NCBI RefSeq assembly: GCF_037026715.1
Contig: NZ_JBANCG010000002.1
Location: 572,290-636,289 of the forward strand
DNA from: Breoghania sp037026715
GTDB lineage: Bacteria > Pseudomonadota > Alphaproteobacteria > Rhizobiales > Stappiaceae
DNA: 64,000 nt
Direction: 5' to 3'
This document shows positions 1 to 9,058 of the stretch, in pieces (within the stretch, counting starts at the first letter, position 1; each line of letters opens with the position of its first letter). A program made the translations under genes and the position numbers. Under the pieces are notes generated by a model. The model saw only the letters and a program-made list of their open reading frames with translations. It searched no databases and was not told the origin of the DNA.

Positions 1-57
1 TCTGCTCCGGCCGATCTCGACAACGGCCGTTCGCAGGACACTGACGCGGCACAGTAA
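1..57 (+). CDS. 3' end of an unidentified CDS
   Basis: The window opens inside a reading frame that codes SAPADLDNGRSQDTDAAQ and stops with TAA at 55-57. Only 18 residues are visible, so no family can be named. A strong intrinsic terminator 40 bp downstream fits the end of a transcription unit. Confidence 0.45.
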   Translation, partial: SAPADLDNGRSQDTDAAQ

Positions 58-96
58 GCCGGGCGCAGCCGACGCATTGCCATACGAGAAAAGAGG

Positions 97-118
97 GGGC
101 CGCAATTGCGGCCCTTTT
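97..118 (+). terminator. intrinsic terminator
   Basis: Positions 97-114 are a perfect 18-bp palindrome (GGGCCGCAATTGCGGCCC) followed by TTTT. It lies between the truncated upstream gene and the GTG start at 178, so it most likely ends the upstream transcript. Confidence 0.8.
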
Positions 119-177
119 CGTATACAGGGTGCGGCGACCGAATGCCTTGAAGCGACGAGAAGAAAAAGGACTGTTGC

Positions 178-1152
178 GTGAAGACACTGTTCGCCGTGCT
201 GCTTGCCAGCGGAGCTGCCATCGCAACCGCGGGCGCCAGCGAGACGATGACGCAAAGCGATTGCCGGAATGCCTTCGATGCGATCGTCGGCCTGAACGTA
301 GGCCACGACGTGACAACGGAGGGCCCTGTCACGGTAGAGGACGGGCACTGCCGTGTGGAAGGGGTCGTGGTCCGGACCCGGGGGGGCTCAACGTATACGC
401 CCCTGCTGCGGGCCGAAGCGATCACCTGGACAGGGCGCGGCCTTGAGACGCTTGGCGAGGGACGGCCGCCGCATGCCGTCGATCTCACTGTGATCGGCGC
501 TTATCCCGACCCTTCCGCTGCGCTCGATGGCAAAAGTGGCATGGAGTGGTTCCGATGGTCCCTGCGCGTCGGTGCGGAGGCCGCCAAGAGGGATCTGCAT
601 CTGGCCTACGAGTGGGATCCGCAAACGCGCGATCTGATCATCTCCGACTTCTCGGTGGATTCGCTCGGCGACAACGACACGCGGATGACGGCCTCCTTTT
701 CCAATGTGGACCTGGCGCGCGCGCCGGAGGGCATTGAGGAATTGACGAAGGTGCGGATCAACGAGATCACCTTTGAAAGCGGGTTTCACGGCCAGTTCGA
801 GCAGGTCTTCGTCCAGACGTTCGGCGGCGTGCTCGGCAATGCGTTCGGCGCGAAGCCCGATACGTTCATGGACGGCCTTCGCAAGACCGCCACCGCCTGG
901 ATCGCGGCCGCCCCCGCCCCACTCGTGCCGCAGGCCTCCGGCGATGCGCTGAACGCCTTCATCGCAACCTTGCCGCATCCGCGCGGTCATCTGAGCCTGG
1001 CGGTGAGTGGGCCGGAGGGCGGCATCGACGTTAGCCGGCTTCTGCAAGGTGCGGCCCGGGGCGAGATCCGCACCGTGGAGGACGTCGCGAAGGCATTGCC
1101 CGGCACTCGTGTGACCGCGGAATGGCAGCCGGACACTTCCGGCCGGCGCTAG
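178..1152 (+). CDS. secreted hypothetical protein
   Basis: 324 residues from a GTG start with AAAAAGGA about 7 nt upstream. The N-terminus (MKTLFAVLLASGAAIATAGA) is a typical Sec signal peptide, so the mature protein should begin near residue 20-22 and act in the periplasm or outside. There are no further membrane segments and only two cysteines early in the mature part. The remainder alternates polar and aromatic residues, suggesting a beta-rich fold. I do not recognise the family. It follows a terminator and is followed by a palindromic repeat, so it is probably transcribed alone. Confidence 0.75.
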   Translation: MKTLFAVLLASGAAIATAGASETMTQSDCRNAFDAIVGLNVGHDVTTEGPVTVEDGHCRVEGVVVRTRGGSTYTPLLRAEAITWTGRGLETLGEGRPPHAVDLTVIGAYPDPSAALDGKSGMEWFRWSLRVGAEAAKRDLHLAYEWDPQTRDLIISDFSVDSLGDNDTRMTASFSNVDLARAPEGIEELTKVRINEITFESGFHGQFEQVFVQTFGGVLGNAFGAKPDTFMDGLRKTATAWIAAAPAPLVPQASGDALNAFIATLPHPRGHLSLAVSGPEGGIDVSRLLQGAARGEIRTVEDVAKALPGTRVTAEWQPDTSGRR

Positions 1153-1249
1153 AGCATATTCCGATCAGATTGAGGCAATCTGATCGATAAGAATGTGCTC
1201 AAGGCTTGATCTGGAGAATATTCCGACCGGATCGATCGGATCCGGTCGG
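1152..1249. repeat. intergenic palindromic repeat
   Basis: Two consecutive imperfect palindromes. The first pairs GAGCATATTC (1152-1161) with GAATGTGCTC (1191-1200) and CGATCAGATT (1162-1171) with AATCTGATCG (1177-1186). The second pairs CCGACCGGAT (1223-1232) with ATCCGGTCGG (1240-1249). The 'agagcat-ttccgatcaga' type is a common dispersed intergenic element in Rhizobiales genomes. It begins in the stop region of the preceding gene and may double as its terminator. Confidence 0.6.
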
Positions 1250-1661
1250 CAAGAAATAGCTCTCGAGCAACGCATGGTTTGGCGGGTCGTCGGGTCGCCC
1301 GTCCTTCGAGACGGACATACCCGCGCCCCGCGCCAGCCAAACCATGAAACGCCTCAGCATCTACCGGTCGGATTCTCTCTGTCCGGTCGGTAAAACGTCT
1401 TTCCAAGCTGCTTTGTTCTTGTAGAGATTCAAAAGTAAAAGTCCGTACAAACGGATTTTTCCGCATGTGGCAAATTGTATGCCCGAGGTGGAGACTATTG
1501 CGTCCAAGCAACGTCGGGAGTAGTCGGGATGGGGTCTCGAATATAATTCGTTCGGGCGGGCGGTTATTCGAGGTCGCTGTCGGTCGAGGGGGATCTGCGG
1601 CAAGATTTGGCGCGGGTTTGTAAAAAATACTGACCCAATAGACAGTTCAAAGGAACCGACC
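1250..1661. other. intergenic region without a supported gene
   Basis: No convincing coding region on either strand. A weak hairpin TCCGT-ACAA-ACGGA followed by TTTTT (1442-1460) could be a terminator. The 3' end carries AAAGGAACC, the ribosome binding site of the gene at 1662. No clear -35/-10 pair was found. Confidence 0.4.
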
Positions 1662-2159
1662 ATGCGAAAAATGCTGCTTTCGTGGATCGTCGCTCTCTCG
1701 ATTGTGTTGTTCGGCGGCGTCTCGGCCTTCGCGGGCGATGTCGTCAAGACCCTGCCGGGCGATATCACCCTGGCTCAGGCACAGAAGATCATCGCGGCCG
1801 CGTTGAAGAAGGCCGAGGAAATCAAGGTGCCGATGAATATTGCCGTCGTCGATGCCGGCGGCAACCTGAAGGCCTTCGTCCGTCAGGAAGACGCCTTTAT
1901 CGGTAGCATCGACATCTCGATCAAGAAGGCGGTGACCGCCCGCTACTTCAACATGACCACCCGCGATCTGGGCGCGGTGTCCCAGGTCGGGCAGCCGCTC
2001 TATGGCATCGAGGCCAGCAACCATGGCCTGATCCTGTTCGCCGGCGGCGTTCCGCTGGTGGATGCGCACAACGTCATCATCGGTGCGATCGGCGTCAGCG
2101 GCGGCAGCGTGGACGAGGACGAGAGCGTCGCCAAGGCGGGCGCCGCCGTCCTCAAGTAG
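1662..2159 (+). CDS. periplasmic GlcG/HbpS-family (DUF336) heme-binding-like protein
   Basis: 165 residues with an N-terminal signal peptide (about residues 1-25, ending near SAFAGD). The mature part has features of the GlcG/HbpS (DUF336) family: a helix with LAQAQKIIAAALKKAEE, then MNIAVVDAGGNLKAFVRQEDA, and the C-terminal GG-V-P-L and GAIGVSGGSVDEDE segments. Relatives include GlcG of glycolate operons and the heme-binding HbpS; the ligand here is not known. It starts at ATG with AAAGGAA upstream and ends before a strong terminator, so it is a single-gene transcript. Confidence 0.85.
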   Translation: MRKMLLSWIVALSIVLFGGVSAFAGDVVKTLPGDITLAQAQKIIAAALKKAEEIKVPMNIAVVDAGGNLKAFVRQEDAFIGSIDISIKKAVTARYFNMTTRDLGAVSQVGQPLYGIEASNHGLILFAGGVPLVDAHNVIIGAIGVSGGSVDEDESVAKAGAAVLK

Positions 2160-2209
2160 GACGGCTCCTGCCAAGGCGCCGCGCTTTGGCAACATGATGC
2201 GTGACAGTC

Positions 2210-2245
2210 GGAAGCCCGGGATTTTCCGGGCTTCCGTGTTTCTCG
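2210..2245 (+). terminator. intrinsic terminator
   Basis: GGAAGCCCGG (2210-2219) pairs with CCGGGCTTCC (2226-2235) around a short T-rich loop and is followed by a GTGTTTCT tract. It ends the DUF336 gene. Confidence 0.75.
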
Positions 2246-2304
2246 AGAGGTTTTCGTGAGGGAGCGGCGGGCGTAAGCGCGGCAGCGGTCGGCGCCGCTC
2301 GATC

Positions 2305-4713
2305 TCAGGCCCGCAGGGCCTTCGCCGGGGCGCTGTCTTCGGCTGCCGTCAGGCGCGGCGAGCCGTCTTCGTGCTTGACCGGGAGGGTGACCGTCACCGT
2401 GGTGCCGAGGCCGACGCGGGACTTGATTTCCATCGTGCCGTCGTGGAGATCGACCAGCGAGCGGGCGATGGCGAGGCCGAGGCCGGAACCCTGGTGGCTC
2501 TTGGTGAACTGGTTTTCCACCTGCACGAACGGGTTCGCCAGCCGGGCGATGTCCTTCTTGGCGATGCCGATGCCGTTGTCGGCGATCGAAATCGCGACAT
2601 AGGCCTTGCCGCTGGGGCGCGCCGTCACGGTCATCTTTCCGCCCTTGGGGGTGAACTTCACCGCGTTCGACATCAGGTTCAGCAGGATCTGGCGGACGGC
2701 CTTGCTGTCGGCGTTGATCGCGAGGTCCGTCGCTACATCGCGTTCGACTGCGATCTCCTTGGCGTCCGCCTCCGGCGTGATCACGCGCACTGTCTCGTCG
2801 ATGAAGCTCGCCAGATTGAGTTCGTCGAAGGAGAGATCCAGCCGGCCGGCCTCGATCTTCGACATGTCGAGAATGTCGTTGATGACGCCGAGCAGATGCG
2901 TGCCGGATTTGTGGATGTCGCGGCAGTAGTCGCCGTACTTCTCCGAGCCCAGCTCGCCGAACATGCCGCCGACCATGATCTCGGAAAAGCCGATGATGGC
3001 GTTCAGCGGGGTCCTGAGCTCATGGCTCATGTTGGCGAGGAATTCCGACTTTGCGCGGTTGGCATCCTCGGCGCGGGTCTTTTCCTCGGCATACTTCTCC
3101 GCAAGCTCGACGAGCTGCTGGGCCTGATATTCCAGCTTCTGGCGCGACTGGCGCAGGTCGGCGACGGTCGCCATCAGGCGCCGCTCGCTGTCCATCAGCT
3201 TTTCCTCGTGCAGCTTGCGAGCGGTGATGTCGGTGCCCACCGACACGTAGCCGCCATCCTTGGTGCGGCGCTCGGAAATCTGCAGCCAGCGTCCGTCTTC
3301 CAGCTGCGCCTCGTAGAAGCGCGAGCCGGCGGGCAGGCTGTCGGCCGGCTTGATGTGCGTGGTGACGACGGGCTGGCGGGCGTTCTCCATCACCTCCGAA
3401 TAGGGCATGCCGGCCTGGATGCGGGCGGCGGGCAGGTTGTGCAGCTCCATGTAGTTGGTGTTGCACATCACCAGTTCGTTGGAGGCATCCCACAGCACGA
3501 AGGCTTCCGAGATCGTCTCGATGGCATCGCGCAGGCGCAGGTCGGCGGTGCGCGAGGATTCCTCAAGCTGGCGCTGCTCGGTCACGTCGACGACGATGCC
3601 GATCAGATGCGGCGAGGCGGCGCCGGGCTCCTGCACCACCTCGGCGCGCGCCCGCGTCCAGATCCACGAGCCGTTGGCATGCCGCATGCGGAACATGCGG
3701 TCCACCGTCGTCTCGCCGGTCTCCAGCAATTCGGAGGCGATTTCGTAGAGATCGCCGTCCTCGGGGTGCATGAGCGCGGCCCAGTCGGCGAACCCGACGA
3801 GGTCGTCGCTGGGCGGCTGGCCGAGAATCTCGTAAAGGCTTTCCGACCAGAACATCCGGCCGCGGCCGAGGTCCCAGTCGAACAGGCCGCATCGCCCGCG
3901 GTTGAGGGCGGTGTCGATGCGGGTGCGGGCCGCGGCGTAGATCTCGTCGGCCTGCTCGGCGCGGGCGGCCTGGCTGTAGAAGGCGTAGATGAGGACGATG
4001 AGAACCGACGACGTGCCGACGAAAAGCGTGACCGTGGCGTGGAGCGACGAGCGCCAGCCGGCGAAGATGTCGTCGACCGACTGCAGCACGGCGACCATGC
4101 CGAGCTTGCTGTCCAGGTGATGGACGGTCGCCAGAACCTCGTTGCTGTCGGCCTCGGCGATTTCCAGCACCCCGGCGCGCGCGCCGAAAGTCGTGAGCGG
4201 CTGGTTCGGGCCCATCAGCGAGATCAGCGAGCGCTGCTCCAGATCAGGGCGCGGCGGCTGGGAGGCGACGACGGTGCCTTCGGGATTGGTCACCAGGATC
4301 TGGCGGCCGAAGCTGGTGGCGCGCGGCGGCAGGGCCTCGGCGAGCGCATTGCGCAGCGCCGCCTGGTACCCGACCTCGGGAAGATTTTCCTCGGCCGAGG
4401 AAAGCCGGGCGGCGAGCGTCGTCGCGATAAGGGTGAGCTGGTCTCGGGCGCGGGCCTCTGTCTCCGCGTGCTCGCCGGTCATTTCCACAGCCCGGTAACA
4501 GGCGAGGGAGGCCACGAAGAGCAGGCTCAGGACAGGAATGGCGCGGCGCAGGATGCCTTCGGTGGAAACAAGGCGGGCATAGGCGGGGCGCGCCAGCAGC
4601 CGGATGTGTCCGGTGAGCGTCGTCTTTGGCGAACGGGCACTTGCTGATTTCCATCGCCTGGAAAAAAAGCCAAAACGTCGCCCTGTCGCGTTGCCGATGA
4701 AGGCCCGCGCCAT
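2305..4713 (-). CDS. pleC: PleC/PdhS-type membrane PAS sensor histidine kinase
   Basis: 802 residues from the ATG at 4713, chosen because GAAGGAAAT lies just upstream; an in-frame TTG sits 15 nt earlier. Order: transmembrane segment at about 55-75, periplasmic sensor region, second transmembrane segment at about 225-245, two PAS/PAC regions (about 265-385 and 395-505), coiled coil, then HisKA with SHELRTPLNAIIGFSEIM and HATPase_c with NLMSNAVKF, DNGIGI and GSGLGLAIA. The H-box with GFSEIM is typical of the PleC/DivJ/PdhS kinases that act on DivK and PleD in alphaproteobacterial cell-cycle control. No receiver domain is present. The adjacent pepN, which I recall as its neighbour in related genomes, supports pleC over other PdhS kinases. 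DivJ or another paralogue is the alternative. Confidence 0.75.
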   Translation of the reverse strand: MARAFIGNATGRRFGFFSRRWKSASARSPKTTLTGHIRLLARPAYARLVSTEGILRRAIPVLSLLFVASLACYRAVEMTGEHAETEARARDQLTLIATTLAARLSSAEENLPEVGYQAALRNALAEALPPRATSFGRQILVTNPEGTVVASQPPRPDLEQRSLISLMGPNQPLTTFGARAGVLEIAEADSNEVLATVHHLDSKLGMVAVLQSVDDIFAGWRSSLHATVTLFVGTSSVLIVLIYAFYSQAARAEQADEIYAAARTRIDTALNRGRCGLFDWDLGRGRMFWSESLYEILGQPPSDDLVGFADWAALMHPEDGDLYEIASELLETGETTVDRMFRMRHANGSWIWTRARAEVVQEPGAASPHLIGIVVDVTEQRQLEESSRTADLRLRDAIETISEAFVLWDASNELVMCNTNYMELHNLPAARIQAGMPYSEVMENARQPVVTTHIKPADSLPAGSRFYEAQLEDGRWLQISERRTKDGGYVSVGTDITARKLHEEKLMDSERRLMATVADLRQSRQKLEYQAQQLVELAEKYAEEKTRAEDANRAKSEFLANMSHELRTPLNAIIGFSEIMVGGMFGELGSEKYGDYCRDIHKSGTHLLGVINDILDMSKIEAGRLDLSFDELNLASFIDETVRVITPEADAKEIAVERDVATDLAINADSKAVRQILLNLMSNAVKFTPKGGKMTVTARPSGKAYVAISIADNGIGIAKKDIARLANPFVQVENQFTKSHQGSGLGLAIARSLVDLHDGTMEIKSRVGLGTTVTVTLPVKHEDGSPRLTAAEDSAPAKALRA

Positions 4714-4902
4714 TGGTATTTCCTTCAAAAGTGGTTGTCAGCCTCGTGGATCCGATGTACGCCGCACGCCCGAATCAGCTTCATTTGAATCCACGCGAAT
4801 CATCTTGTCCAGAGTCCGCAGACAAAAAATAATCTACGGCTCCGGACAGGCATTAACCATTCGCGCTAACCTGTAGCGCAGTGCTGGCAAGGCGAATTGT
4901 GC

Positions 4903-7545
4903 CTATTGCAGACTGCGCGTGGCGATATCCTGCACATCGCTGGAAAGACCCTCGGCTTCCGCCACCCGGCGCAGCGCCGCTTCCGCAAGGGCACGTCGTC
5001 CCGGCTCCAGTGCGCGCCAGGAGCGGAAGGCGGAGAGCAGGCGCGCTGCGACCTGTGGATTACGCTTGTCGAGCGTCAGCACCGTGTCGGCCATGAAATT
5101 GAAGCCGGCGCCGTCGGCGCGGTTGAACTGGGTCTGGTTGCCGGCCGCAAAGGCGCCGATCAGTGCCCGGATGCGGTTGGGGTTGGTGAACGAGAAGGCC
5201 GAGTGCGACGTCAGCGTGCGGATGCGTGCAAGCGTCTCGGGGAAGGGTGCGGTGGCCTGCACGGTCAGCCACTTGTCCATGACGAGCGCCTCGCCGGCAA
5301 AACGCGTCTCGAAGTCCTCCAGCGCCTCCTGTGTACCGGAATCGGCCCGATGGACGAGCAGACGCAGCGCCGTCAGCCGGTCGGTCATATTGTCGGAAGC
5401 CTTGTAGTGGTCGAGCGTACGTGCGCTCGCCTCGCCGTCGATGCAGGCGAGATATTCCAGCACAGTCAGCCGCAGCGCCCGCCGGCCCGCAGCATCCGCA
5501 TCGGGCGAATAGGCGCCTGTGTCGGCCAGCGCTTCGTAGAGGATCGCGAAGCCTTCCGCGCAATGGCCGGCCACCGCCACCTGAACGGCCTTGCGGGCCG
5601 ATGCGATGGCGTCAGGGTCGACATCCGTGCCGATTTCGCGGGCGATATCGGATTCGGCGGGAAGCTGCAGAAGCTGCGCGCGCAGGGCTGGTTCAAAGCC
5701 GTCATCCGATGCGGCCTCGCCGAGAAGGGCGGCAAATTCCTGGATTTCGTCGGCCGCGAGGTTTCCGGGGCCCTTGGCGCCGCGCTTGAGGAGCTGCATG
5801 GCAAGCGATTGCACCGCCTGCCAGCGGTTGAAGGGATCGCTGTCGTGGCGCGCCAGGAAGACCAGCGCCTCGCGATCCTTGTCATCGGTGAGCCGCACCG
5901 GCGCGGAAAAGCCGCGCAGCAGCGATGTCACCGGCCGCGAGCTCAGCCCGTCGAAGGTGATGGCGTGGTTCGGCTCGCTCAGCACGATCACGTCGTCGCG
6001 CACGTCCGCGCCGGTGACCGCGCTCCATTCCATGTCGGCGCCGTTGGGGCCGATGAGGCCGAAGCGGACCGGAATGGTGAAAGGCTCCTTGATCGCCTGG
6101 CCGGGCGTCGGCTGGCAGGACTGCTCGATGTCGATGCGAAGGCTCTTTGCCGCCTCGTCCCAGGTCTCCGACACCTTCAGCGACGGCGTTCCCGCCTGCG
6201 CATACCAGCGTGCGAACTGGGTGAGATCGGTCTTGTTGGCGTCCTCGAAGCTCTTGATGAAGTCCTCGATGGTCGCTGCCTCACCGTCATGGCGTTCGAA
6301 ATAGAGATCCATGCCGGCCCGGAAGCCGTCATCGCCGAGCAGCGTCTTGATCATGCGAACGATCTCCGCGCCCTTCTCGTAGACGGTCGCGGTGTAGAAG
6401 TTGTTGATCTGGCGGTAGACGGTGGGCCTGACCGGATGGGCGAGCGGGCCGCCGTCCTCGGAGAACTGGTGCGATTGCAAAAGCCGCACGTCGGCGATGC
6501 GCTTGACCGCGCGCGAGCGCATGTCGGAGGAGAATTCCTGGTCGCGGAAGACGGTAAGGCCTTCCTTCAGGCAAAGCTGGAACCAGTCGCGGCAGGTGAT
6601 GCGGTCGCCGGTCCAGTTGTGGAAGTACTCGTGCGCGATCACGCCCTCGATGCCGGCGTAGTCCTGATCGGTCGCGGTCTCGGGATTGGCCAGAACGTAC
6701 TTGTCGTTGAAGACGTTCAGGCCCTTGTTCTCCATCGCGCCCATGTTGAAGTCGGAAACCGCGACGATCATGAAGATGTCGAGATCGTATTCGCGGCCGA
6801 AGACCTCCTCGTCCCAGCGCATCGAGCGCTTGAGCGCGTCCATGGCATAGTCGCAGCGCGTTTCGTTGCCGTGTTCCACATAGATGCGAAGCTCGACGTC
6901 GCGGCCGCTGATTAAGGTGCGGTAGGTGTCGGTGACGCAGGCGAGATCGCCCGCCACCATGGCGAAGAGATAGGACGGCTTGGGAAACGGGTCGTGCCAG
7001 ATGGCGTAATGGCGGCCGGTGCCTTCGATGTCGCCGGCCTCCACCGGATTGCCGTTGGCGAGCAGGACAGGTGCCTCCGCCTTTTCCGCCTCGATACGGG
7101 TCGTGTAGACGGCGAGCACGTCCGGCCGGTCGTAGAAATAGGTGATGCGGCGGAAGCCCTCGGCCTCGCACTGGGTGCAATAGGTGCCGGACGAACGGTA
7201 GAGCCCCATCAGCTTGGAATTGGCGTCCGGATCGATCTCGGTGACGATCTCCAGCACGAAGGGCTCTGCTGGCGGCGTCTTGATCGTGAGCGTCTCGGCG
7301 TCGGCCTCGTAGTCGGTCTCGCCAAGCGGTGCGCCGTTCAGCGAAACGCCGACGAGCTTCAGCTCATCGCCCGCAAGTTCCAGCGGGGTGCCGGGCGCCG
7401 TTTCCTCGCGCCGGGAAAACGCGATCCTGGCCGTCACCCGGGTCGCCTTCGGTGCGAGGTGGATGTCGAGATCGACCGTGCCGATGGCATAGGCCGTGGG
7501 GCGGTAGTCCTCGAGGCGGACGGGTTGAGCCACATCGGTGCGCAT
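4903..7545 (-). CDS. pepN: aminopeptidase N (M1 family)
   Basis: 880 residues from ATG 7545, with GGAGAG upstream; the in-frame TTG at 7551 is less likely. A cytosolic zinc aminopeptidase that removes N-terminal residues from peptides. It has the substrate-binding GAMEN motif (MGAMENKGLNVF) and the zinc site HEYFHNWTGDR with the downstream glutamate in LKEGLTVFRDQEF. The order is N-terminal beta domain, catalytic domain, DUF3458 Ig-like domain, then a C-terminal helical repeat domain, and the length matches E. coli-type PepN. The same-strand neighbour pleC is separated by about 190 bp, so co-transcription is possible but not shown. Confidence 0.95.
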   Translation of the reverse strand: MRTDVAQPVRLEDYRPTAYAIGTVDLDIHLAPKATRVTARIAFSRREETAPGTPLELAGDELKLVGVSLNGAPLGETDYEADAETLTIKTPPAEPFVLEIVTEIDPDANSKLMGLYRSSGTYCTQCEAEGFRRITYFYDRPDVLAVYTTRIEAEKAEAPVLLANGNPVEAGDIEGTGRHYAIWHDPFPKPSYLFAMVAGDLACVTDTYRTLISGRDVELRIYVEHGNETRCDYAMDALKRSMRWDEEVFGREYDLDIFMIVAVSDFNMGAMENKGLNVFNDKYVLANPETATDQDYAGIEGVIAHEYFHNWTGDRITCRDWFQLCLKEGLTVFRDQEFSSDMRSRAVKRIADVRLLQSHQFSEDGGPLAHPVRPTVYRQINNFYTATVYEKGAEIVRMIKTLLGDDGFRAGMDLYFERHDGEAATIEDFIKSFEDANKTDLTQFARWYAQAGTPSLKVSETWDEAAKSLRIDIEQSCQPTPGQAIKEPFTIPVRFGLIGPNGADMEWSAVTGADVRDDVIVLSEPNHAITFDGLSSRPVTSLLRGFSAPVRLTDDKDREALVFLARHDSDPFNRWQAVQSLAMQLLKRGAKGPGNLAADEIQEFAALLGEAASDDGFEPALRAQLLQLPAESDIAREIGTDVDPDAIASARKAVQVAVAGHCAEGFAILYEALADTGAYSPDADAAGRRALRLTVLEYLACIDGEASARTLDHYKASDNMTDRLTALRLLVHRADSGTQEALEDFETRFAGEALVMDKWLTVQATAPFPETLARIRTLTSHSAFSFTNPNRIRALIGAFAAGNQTQFNRADGAGFNFMADTVLTLDKRNPQVAARLLSAFRSWRALEPGRRALAEAALRRVAEAEGLSSDVQDIATRSLQ

Positions 7546-7762
7546 CGACAATTCTCTCCAGGCTTGTTTCAGGCGCCTTCGGGCGCTTCTGATCTAGATG
7601 GGACGCTCTTGTATCGGGGCCAGTGTTGCCCTTGGCACGACCGTGGAAGCCATGGCCGAGTTCTTCCATAGCGAACGCAGGCGGAGGCGGGAAGGGGGGT
7701 GAAGCCTTCGCAGGCGGCACGTCCCGTCACAAGCGCGGCAGACGAAGTCTCGAGCCAGACGC

Positions 7763-8578
7763 CTACTTGCCGAGTTGGGCGAGATCGTGAACGAGCGCGC
7801 TTTCCGGGTTGGCCAGCGGCGCGATGACGGTGAAATGGTTGGCGCCCGCCTCCTCGCGCAAGGTCGATTCGATGCCGCCGCGGCTCCAGAAATCGACAAT
7901 GACACGGCTCTGGCGCTTGTATTCGGCCGATTCCTCGCCCCCAACCGCAGCGATGAGCCTGGTGCCATAGGGAATGCCCATGGCGATCGGCGAATTGGCG
8001 ATGGCCTCGCGCTGGTCCATCTTAAGCGCCGTGTTCACGCTCGTGCCGATCAGCGGCAGCAGGTCGAACAGACCGGAAATCGCCATGCCGGCTGCGGCGA
8101 GTGCGGGCGGCAGGCTGCGGGCGCGCCAGTCGGTGGCGAGCAGCGAGGCGGTCAGGTGGCCGCCGGCGGAATGGCCATAGGCGACGATGGGCTTGCGGTA
8201 GGTCTCCCACAGATATTCGGCAAGATCGCGGATCTCGCTGACGATGGTGCCGATGCGTACATCCGGGCAGAGATCATAGCTTGCCACGCAGACCGTATAG
8301 CCGTGCGCGTTCAGTCCGCGCGCCATATGGGAGAAATGCTTGCGATCCAGCGCCTGCCAGTAGCCGCCATGCAGAAACAGCGCGATGGTGCGCGCCTCGG
8401 TGCCGCCGGTGGGGTGGAACAGGTCGTAGAACAGGCGCGGACCGAGCCCGTAGGCGCGGTCGAGCTCGCAAGGGGAACTTTCCCGGTAGGCGGCTGCGTC
8501 TCGTTCCCAGCCGGCGATGATCTCGGGATGCTCGGGCACCATGGCGCGGTTGTTGTATTCGGCTTCGTAATCGATCAT
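7763..8578 (-). CDS. alpha/beta hydrolase, arylformamidase (KynB)-like
   Basis: 271 residues from the ATG at 8578 (MIDYEAEYNNR), preceded by GGGGAAAG; an in-frame ATG at 8608 has no ribosome binding site. The oxyanion motif LFLHGGYW, the nucleophile elbow GHSAGGH (Ser) and a late HFTVI histidine show a serine hydrolase of the carboxylesterase/arylformamidase group. The YNNR start and HGGYW are typical of arylformamidases, which hydrolyse N-formylkynurenine to kynurenine. No other kynurenine-pathway gene is nearby, so the substrate remains an inference. No signal peptide; cytosolic. Confidence 0.75.
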   Translation of the reverse strand: MIDYEAEYNNRAMVPEHPEIIAGWERDAAAYRESSPCELDRAYGLGPRLFYDLFHPTGGTEARTIALFLHGGYWQALDRKHFSHMARGLNAHGYTVCVASYDLCPDVRIGTIVSEIRDLAEYLWETYRKPIVAYGHSAGGHLTASLLATDWRARSLPPALAAAGMAISGLFDLLPLIGTSVNTALKMDQREAIANSPIAMGIPYGTRLIAAVGGEESAEYKRQSRVIVDFWSRGGIESTLREEAGANHFTVIAPLANPESALVHDLAQLGK

Positions 8579-8676
8579 CGCTTTCCCCGGCGCGGCAACG
8601 GCCGTCATGCGCGCGTTGCGAATTGTGAGAGTACGCGATCATTTCAGATTCTGGGGCCGAGGGTCACGAGAATACC

Positions 8677-8847
8677 TCACTTTTTATCAGAGGGTGGGGC
8701 ATTGAAAGGCATTTCCAATATTATTTTTATAATAACGAACTCTTCGATCGTTATTTCAGGATATAATACTTGTTTCGCTATAAAATAAACAAGTAAAAAT
8801 AATGCCAGTGCGTTCCTGAGGCGAGCAAGGAGGCGATCGACGTCCAT
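8677..8847 (-). CDS. small AT-rich single-span membrane protein (candidate)
   Basis: A 56-residue frame from ATG 8847 to TGA at 8677-8679. GGAGA lies about 6 nt before the ATG. Residues about 14-30 (ALALFLLVYFIAKQVLY) are a hydrophobic stretch suited to one membrane span, followed by an acidic/isoleucine-rich tail. Codon use is strongly AT-rich (TTA, ATA, AAA), unlike the neighbouring genes, which suggests transfer or a non-coding AT island. No family recognised. The remainder of the gap between 8579 and 9058 shows no other gene. Confidence 0.4.
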   Translation of the reverse strand: MDVDRLLARLRNALALFLLVYFIAKQVLYPEITIEEFVIIKIILEMPFNAPPSDKK

Positions 8848-9058
8848 TTTAGTCTCCGGTTGAGATTTGTACCGGAACTGAATCTGAACTCGATAAATCC
8901 GTGGCGCACAGCACAGGTTTAGCGGCTGAAAACAGCCAGAGTCGTAGTCTCTCGACGCGTCAGTCTTGCCGAAACTGTATCATGCATAAAAGCGCCAAAT
9001 AGGTTCGTAGGGCACAATCGGTTTGCTCCGTCACCGCCCATGGGCTAGCCAAGAACCC

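Noticed and set aside
1149..1768. Minus-strand ORFs in the gap before the DUF336 gene
   Set aside because: They run through the palindromic repeat and into the signal-peptide region of the plus-strand gene, with no family resemblance.
4897..6915. A 672-codon plus-strand frame opposite pepN
   Set aside because: The minus strand encodes aminopeptidase N with GAMEN and HEYFH motifs. The plus frame has no recognisable domain.
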